Assembly: GCA_021604865.1 (NCBI GenBank)
Contig: BQJU01000017.1
Span: 1 to 64,000 of the forward strand
From: Saprospiraceae bacterium
GTDB lineage: Bacteria > Bacteroidota > Bacteroidia > Chitinophagales > Saprospiraceae
DNA length: 64,000 nt
Direction of reading: 5' to 3'
Shown here piece by piece: positions 61,938 to 64,000 of this stretch. Both the position numbers and the translations under genes were made by a program. Every line of letters begins with the position of its first letter. Position 1 is the first letter of the stretch. The notes under the pieces are model-generated. The model ran no database searches. It was not told the DNA's origin and saw only the letters and a list, made by a program, of their open reading frames with translations.

Positions 61938-62966
61938 ATGTCAAACGAAGTAAAGATTGGTCTATTGGCCATCGTCACTATTGCCCTTTCCTTTTGGGGA
62001 TACAAATTTATTTTGGGCAAAAATGTGTTGACCAAGTCCAATAACTATAAAGTCCTATATGAAAATGTTGGCGGCCTGCAAATTGGTACTACGGTTCGCA
62101 TTAATGGTGTAGCGGTAGGTACTGTAGCTAGTATTACCCTGCTGCCCGATGAGAAAGAACAAGTGCTTGTACTACTTGATTTGCAAAAATCGATAGCAAT
62201 ACCAAAATCTACGGTTGCGGCCATTACTTCCGTAGGTTTTATGGGAGGACAAGTCATTGTGTTGGAATATGACAAACCCTGCAAGGGGAATGACTGTGCA
62301 GAAAGTGGTAGTTTTATCAAAGGAGAAACCCGGGGATTGCTGGCTTCAATGATGGGGGTTGACGATCTCAAAATATATATGGATATACTTAAAACCGGTT
62401 TGATTGAGGTTTTAGATAGCCTTGACCAACGACTCCTTGATCCCGATAGCAACTCCCCACTTGCCAAAAGTGTCAAAGACTTACAGGGAACCCTGGCTAA
62501 TTTAAACACAGCCACCGGGCGGGTAGATGACCTTCTGAGAACATCTTCTAAAAATATCAACGGTTCTTTGGCCAACTTAAACACCTTTACCGGTGGGCTG
62601 GCAGATAAACAAGATGAGATAGCTGGTATCATTGACAATGCTAAAACTTTGTCTCAGGATTTGGCTGATGCCAAATTGAAAGAAACAATGCTGGAAGCTC
62701 AGGCAGCGATTGTGGAGTTAAAAACTGCCATCAAGACTGCTGATGGGGCCCTCTCAGGTGTTTCAGATGTTGTCGGTAAAATCAAAAATGGAGAAGGTTC
62801 ATTAGGGAAATTATTACAAGACGAAGAGTTGTACAACAACCTCAATTCCCTAAGCAGACGTGCCGATTCACTCATCACGGATATTCAGGATCGACCATAT
62901 CGCTATATGCCGTTAAAGGGGAGAAAAAAAGTACAACGCTACGATCGTCTGGATGAAAAGAATTAA
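61938..62966 (+). CDS. MCE/MlaD-family lipid transport protein
   Basis: The 342-residue protein has an N-terminal anchor (KIGLLAIVTIALSFWGYKFI), one MCE domain (about 40-120: LYENVGGLQIGTTVRINGV and TSVGFMGGQVIVLEYD), and a long helical tail with repeated LANLNT phrases around 185-210. MCE proteins form rings that carry phospholipids between inner and outer membrane. The ABC components (MlaE and MlaF) are not in this window. The neighbouring amidase is the usual partner gene in Bacteroidota. Confidence 0.92.
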   Translation: MSNEVKIGLLAIVTIALSFWGYKFILGKNVLTKSNNYKVLYENVGGLQIGTTVRINGVAVGTVASITLLPDEKEQVLVLLDLQKSIAIPKSTVAAITSVGFMGGQVIVLEYDKPCKGNDCAESGSFIKGETRGLLASMMGVDDLKIYMDILKTGLIEVLDSLDQRLLDPDSNSPLAKSVKDLQGTLANLNTATGRVDDLLRTSSKNINGSLANLNTFTGGLADKQDEIAGIIDNAKTLSQDLADAKLKETMLEAQAAIVELKTAIKTADGALSGVSDVVGKIKNGEGSLGKLLQDEELYNNLNSLSRRADSLITDIQDRPYRYMPLKGRKKVQRYDRLDEKN

Positions 62967-63114
62967 TTGATTGGGTGAAAGGAGAAGCAATGCAATGCAC
63001 AACTGCTAATTATTGTGCTCACTTTTTGCCTTTCATTTTTTACTTTTGATTGGAAGGAATAGAAAGATGAGCCCTACATCACCTCATCACTCACTCACCA
63101 TCACTGTATAAACC

Positions 63115-63672
63115 ATGTCTCTTAAAAACCCGGAAAATGCCATCCGCAATCAATACGCCAATCAAGGGGTTGAAGGCTATTACCGGGAGCATGGTTCTGA
63201 TTACACAAATCCACATTTTGACCAAGTTCGGCAGTTATTGATTCAAAACAGACAACGAATTGATTACCAGTCAATTCTGGACTTTAGTTGCGGTAGCGGT
63301 GAAGTTAGTCAGGTGATCCAGGAACTCGGTTATGCATTACCAACGGCCAGCGATCCTTTTACTTCAGCTGCTTACCATGAAAAATTTAAACAACGTTGTC
63401 TGGATTATTCCTTTCAAGATGTGATCAAAGGCCAATTAGAAGGGCAGTTTTCAGCCATCATTTGCAGCTTTGCCATGCATCTTTGTCCTCCAAAAGATTT
63501 ATTCCCGCTGGTTTTTCAGCTATTTCAACACACCTCACGCCTTGTAATTATCACTCCTCATAAACGCCCTGAATTGAGTAAATTGTCAAGAGTAGACCTA
63601 GATTTTGAAGATTTTTGCTTGACTGCCCGTGGGAAAAAGGTGCGTCTTCGGACTTATGCTGCTACTTTTTAG
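63115..63672 (+). CDS. Small class I SAM-dependent methyltransferase
   Basis: The 185-residue protein shows a compact Rossmann-type methyltransferase: motif I SILDFSCGSGEVSQVIQELG, acidic motif II region (ASDPFTSAAYHEKF), and motif IV-like IICSFAMHLCPP. It is on the short side and lacks a clear substrate-binding domain. Preceding residues (NAIRNQYANQGVEGYYREHG) are typical of a subgroup seen in Bacteroidota and cyanobacteria. The substrate is unknown. Its 3' end overlaps the convergent tilS gene by 11 bp. Confidence 0.85.
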   Translation: MSLKNPENAIRNQYANQGVEGYYREHGSDYTNPHFDQVRQLLIQNRQRIDYQSILDFSCGSGEVSQVIQELGYALPTASDPFTSAAYHEKFKQRCLDYSFQDVIKGQLEGQFSAIICSFAMHLCPPKDLFPLVFQLFQHTSRLVIITPHKRPELSKLSRVDLDFEDFCLTARGKKVRLRTYAATF

Positions 63673-64000
63673 ATTTGTTTCGGTGAATCTCTACTTGCAG
63701 GTAACTTTTGGTTTCCTTTGTTATTTTAAACCGATCATCCAGCCGATAACCGACAATGCCAATGATCCTCTCATCACCATTGAGTAATAACCAAGCTTTT
63801 TCCTTTTCAAAGAGAGAGAGTTTTTGGTTGGAAAAATAATCCTGGACTTTTTGATGGCCGGTCATTCCCAAAGGTTGAAAGTGATCTCCGGTAAACCAAT
63901 GCCGAACTTTCAATGGGTAAATCAATTGATCAGCATCCAAAACCAACCCCTCTTTATCTTTGGGCAATGTTGTAGGTGAGCCATCCCTATGTCTTATTTC
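63662..64000 (-). CDS. tilS: tRNA(Ile)-lysidine synthase, C-terminal part (partial)
   Basis: The 112 codons inside the window are open to the right edge and correspond to the C-terminal end of TilS: YPLKVRHWFTGDHFQPLGM, then GHQKVQDYFSNQKLSLFEKE and KAWLLLNGDERIIGIVGYRL, which form the last domain of the family. TilS converts C34 of the AUA-reading tRNA-Ile to lysidine and is essential. The N-terminal PP-loop part (SGGxDS) lies beyond 64000. The ATG-like start near 63967 is a TTG and is not the real start. Confidence 0.88.
   Translation of the reverse strand, partial: EIRHRDGSPTTLPKDKEGLVLDADQLIYPLKVRHWFTGDHFQPLGMTGHQKVQDYFSNQKLSLFEKEKAWLLLNGDERIIGIVGYRLDDRFKITKETKSYLQVEIHRNKSKK

Overview
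The window is a contiguous piece of a Bacteroidota chromosome, most likely from a Saprospiria-type organism (Lewinella/Haliscomenobacter-like). Visible support: two giant secreted proteins with type IX secretion (T9SS) C-terminal sorting domains, hybrid two-component systems with a periplasmic propeller and AraC output, an S46 dipeptidyl-peptidase, an LptD-like outer-membrane assembly protein, and TAnnTTTG promoter -7 boxes before several genes. The lineage call is an inference from gene content.

Layout. 1-2552: a CRISPR array (34 intact 37-bp repeats plus a degenerate terminal one) transcribed rightward, with leader and cas genes off the left edge. 2630-3817: a trans-sulfuration PLP enzyme. 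3797-11694 (minus): a complete tryptophan operon trpEGDCFBA ending in a DAHP synthase, preceded by a full trp attenuator (leader peptide with three consecutive Trp codons, antiterminator, terminator). 12014-25128: housekeeping and envelope genes (T9SS adhesin-like protein, holA, hemH, surE, lpxB, rsmE, rseP, hscB) with a sigma-54-like promoter and a poorly understood small-ORF region at 20.4-21.4 kb. 25253-25477: two tRNA-Leu genes.

25.5-32.7 kb is an accessory island. It runs from a decayed SprT-like gene beside a tRNA-Leu to a decayed tyrosine recombinase. Its core is a CBASS anti-phage operon (patatin phospholipase, CD-NTase, E2-like protein: the short type II layout without E1 or JAB genes), followed by a small LRAT/H-REV107-like papain-fold protein with a C-terminal membrane segment. 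Divergent from it is a three-gene unit: sigma-70-family factor, small charged protein, ImmA/IrrE metallopeptidase. The two units share the same outward-facing promoter-like motif (TGTCACGRTTT, TATA 16 nt in), so I propose that they form one system: a peptidase/sigma switch driving a lipid-attacking CBASS. An AT-rich pair of unknown genes follows.

32.7-64 kb: a hybrid two-component regulator next to a remnant of a second one with a very large internal deletion, two GT39-type membrane glycosyltransferases, a DPP11-like peptidase, pgi, two lipoproteins, a 1564-residue T9SS protein with cohesin-like and dockerin-like parts, a MoeB-rhodanese fusion, a LuxE-like protein, hemF, an ArsC/Spx-like protein, a nucleoside phosphorylase, lptD-like, an amidase, an MCE/MlaD protein, a small methyltransferase, and the 3' part of tilS running off the right edge.
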